In this document: positions 62,834-64,000 of the stretch, in pieces
Layout: each line of letters begins with the position of its first letter
How positions within the stretch are numbered: the first letter of the stretch is position 1
Assembly: GCF_943372915.1 (NCBI RefSeq)
Contig: NZ_CALSAN010000015.1
Span: 39,097 to 103,096 of the forward strand
Source: Ferrovibrio terrae_A
Lineage (GTDB): Bacteria > Pseudomonadota > Alphaproteobacteria > Ferrovibrionales > Ferrovibrionaceae
Direction of reading: 5' to 3'
Length of the DNA stretch: 64,000 nucleotides
Program-made: the position numbers and the translations under genes
Notes under the pieces: model-generated
Seen by the model: the letters and a program-made list of their open reading frames with translations, nothing else
Told to the model about the DNA's origin: nothing
Database searches by the model: none

Positions 62834-63487
62834 ATGAAGGCCACACTCACCATCAGCAGCAAGAATTACTCGTCCTGGTCGCTGCGCGGCTGGCTGCTCT
62901 GCCGCATGGCCGGGCTGGATTTCGAGGAAGTCCTGCTCTCCAGCGACGACCCCTCAACCCGGGCCGAGCTGCTGTTGCTGTCGCCCAGCTTCCTGGTGCC
63001 GCGGCTGACCCATGGCGCGGTGTCGGTCTGGGATACGCTGGCGATCGCGGCTTACCTGGGCGAAATCTTCCCCGATGCCGGCCTTTTGCCCACCGATATG
63101 GCGCAGCGTTCGCATTGCCGCTCGATCTCGGGTGAGATGCATTCGGGCTTCGCCAACCTGCGCTCGGCATTGCCGATGAATCTGAAAGCGCATTATCCGG
63201 GCTTCAAGGTCTGGGCTGGCGCCCAGGCCGATATCGATCGCGTGGTGTCGATCTGGCGCGACTGCTTCACCGCCTATGGCGGGCCGTGGCTGTTCGGCGC
63301 CAAGCCGACGGTGGCCGATGCGATGTATGCCCCGGTCTGCTCGCGCTTTCTCACCTATGACGTGAAGCTCGATCCGGCCTGCGCCGCCTACTGCCAGACC
63401 GTGATGGCCTGGCCGATCATCCAGGACTGGATCGACGCCGCGAAAGCCGAGCCCGACGAGCTGGATGAGCTCGACGTCGAGTTCTGA
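62834..63487 (+). CDS. Glutathione S-transferase family protein
   Basis: 217 residues. Thioredoxin-like N-terminal domain with TISSKNYSSWSLRGWLLCRMAGLDFEEVLL (the catalytic Ser/Tyr region), a cis-Pro segment FLVPRLTHG, SVWDTLAIAAYLGE, then an all-helical C-terminal domain with KPTVADAMYAPVCSRF. The SSWSLRGW segment is characteristic of the YfcF-like clade. ATG 62834 gives normal length; poor upstream site. The last 20 residues are strongly acidic. It diverges from phaZ. Confidence 0.88.
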   Translation: MKATLTISSKNYSSWSLRGWLLCRMAGLDFEEVLLSSDDPSTRAELLLLSPSFLVPRLTHGAVSVWDTLAIAAYLGEIFPDAGLLPTDMAQRSHCRSISGEMHSGFANLRSALPMNLKAHYPGFKVWAGAQADIDRVVSIWRDCFTAYGGPWLFGAKPTVADAMYAPVCSRFLTYDVKLDPACAAYCQTVMAWPIIQDWIDAAKAEPDELDELDVEF

Positions 63488-63490
63488 GCC

Positions 63491-64000
63491 CTAGACCACG
63501 CCGCCGGCACGCACCACCAGCCGGCGCAGGGTTTTCAGCAAGGCCGTGCTGCATGGATCGCGTCCATTGAGAATCAGCACCAGGCCCGGACGGCTGAGTT
63601 CCAGCGCCTTGGCGAATTCGTCGATGCTGGTATTGGCCACCTTGCAGGCCTCGGTGATCACCGCCAGGCCGTCTTCCGCGATATAGCTGTAACCATCCGC
63701 CTCGCGCACCTGCAGGCGCATCAAGCGCTTGGCTACCGGCGGTGGCGGCGCCTTGGGTTTCGGCGCGGCGCGGCGCACCGGTTCGGCCTGCAGCGGTGCC
63801 GGCGTGAATGCGCTCGGTGCAGAGGCGATGCTGAAATCGTCCAGCGCCAGGCTGCTGTTGATCTGCTGGCCGATCTGGTCGCGGATCTTCTGCATCATCG
63901 TCGCGTTGGGCGCGGTCAGCTGATACTGCGCAGTATGGTCGGTATGGAAAGTGCTGATATCATCAAGCCGCGACAGGCGACGGCGCAGGAAGGGCTGACT
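63491..64000 (-). CDS. Hypothetical protein, N-terminus beyond right edge
   Basis: The frame is open without a stop from the right edge of the window to 63491, giving at least 169 codons; the edge cuts the N-terminus. Starting at an internal Met at 63898 would give 135 residues, but the in-frame codons upstream (QYQLTAPNATMMQKIRD) read as normal coding. Visible are a Pro/Lys-rich stretch (RRAAPKPKAPPPPVAKR) and a C-terminal domain (VREADGYSYIAEDGLAVITEACKVANTSIDEFAKALE). I do not recognise the family. The final residues abut the GST gene. Confidence 0.7.
   Translation of the reverse strand, partial: SQPFLRRRLSRLDDISTFHTDHTAQYQLTAPNATMMQKIRDQIGQQINSSLALDDFSIASAPSAFTPAPLQAEPVRRAAPKPKAPPPPVAKRLMRLQVREADGYSYIAEDGLAVITEACKVANTSIDEFAKALELSRPGLVLILNGRDPCSTALLKTLRRLVVRAGGVV

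Overview
The window is chromosomal DNA from a GC-rich Gram-negative bacterium, most likely an alphaproteobacterium of the Rhodospirillales type. I judge this from the DUF3576-leuS-lptE-holA cluster, the yggT-DUF167-folD cluster, several copies of the small PAS_5-type sensor family, an intracellular PHB depolymerase and the 435-residue porins. The genus cannot be fixed from the sequence. No phage, transposon, integrase, CRISPR array or rRNA is visible. The only tRNA is tRNA-Ala(CGC).

Layout. 0-3 kb: mutM (cut by the left edge) diverges from ubiE-ubiB. 3-6 kb: two tandem porin genes with near-identical terminators and a shared promoter-proximal motif. 6-8 kb: a TPR/glycosyltransferase-like gene with an AT-rich patch. 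8-12.6 kb: lipoprotein-leuS-lptE-holA. 12.5-14.7 kb: a zinc-type COG0523 GTPase with a WD40 protein. 14.8-20.3 kb: ogt, a PAS protein, dienelactone hydrolase, quinone oxidoreductase, a nested palindromic repeat, and an SbtA/SbtB-like bicarbonate transporter pair followed by a HugZ-like flavoprotein. 20.3-23.7 kb: a MetQ/MetI/MetN importer operon that also carries two small unknown genes and begins with a 12-codon leader ORF ending in Cys-Cys-Cys-Arg. 24-28 kb: DUF2000, AraC, sodC and rho. 28-33.5 kb: a metal region with hupE under a cobalamin riboswitch, then a probable copper-uptake set (DUF2946, a YcnI-PCu(A)C fusion, a TonB receptor and a TonB-like protein). 33.5-40.8 kb: AraC/VOC pair, SbmA/BacA-like ABC exporter, htpX, SdhAF4-like protein, argG and an ECF41 sigma factor. 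40.9-50.2 kb: an iron/siderophore region (PepSY protein, PiuC-type dioxygenase, Fiu-like receptor) divergent from a MacA-MacB-OprM-type efflux set. 50.4-56.2 kb: a protein of unknown function with an internal motif duplication, two tandem hydrolase paralogues, a GcvA-type regulator, and the folD cluster. 56.5-64 kb: tRNA-Ala, a P-loop kinase-like protein, a reductase/DUF35/thiolase-like operon, two adjacent PAS proteins, a 21-bp tandem repeat, phaZ, a GST and a gene cut by the right edge.

Most of the window is ordinary core and metabolic DNA. The parts I would look at first are the candidate cysteine-responsive leader peptide of the met operon (23451-23637), the SbtA/SbtB pair, the uncharacterised 398-residue protein at 50415, the paired porin control motif and the PAS_5 paralogue expansion. 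Function assignments rest on motif recognition by eye; no database search was possible.
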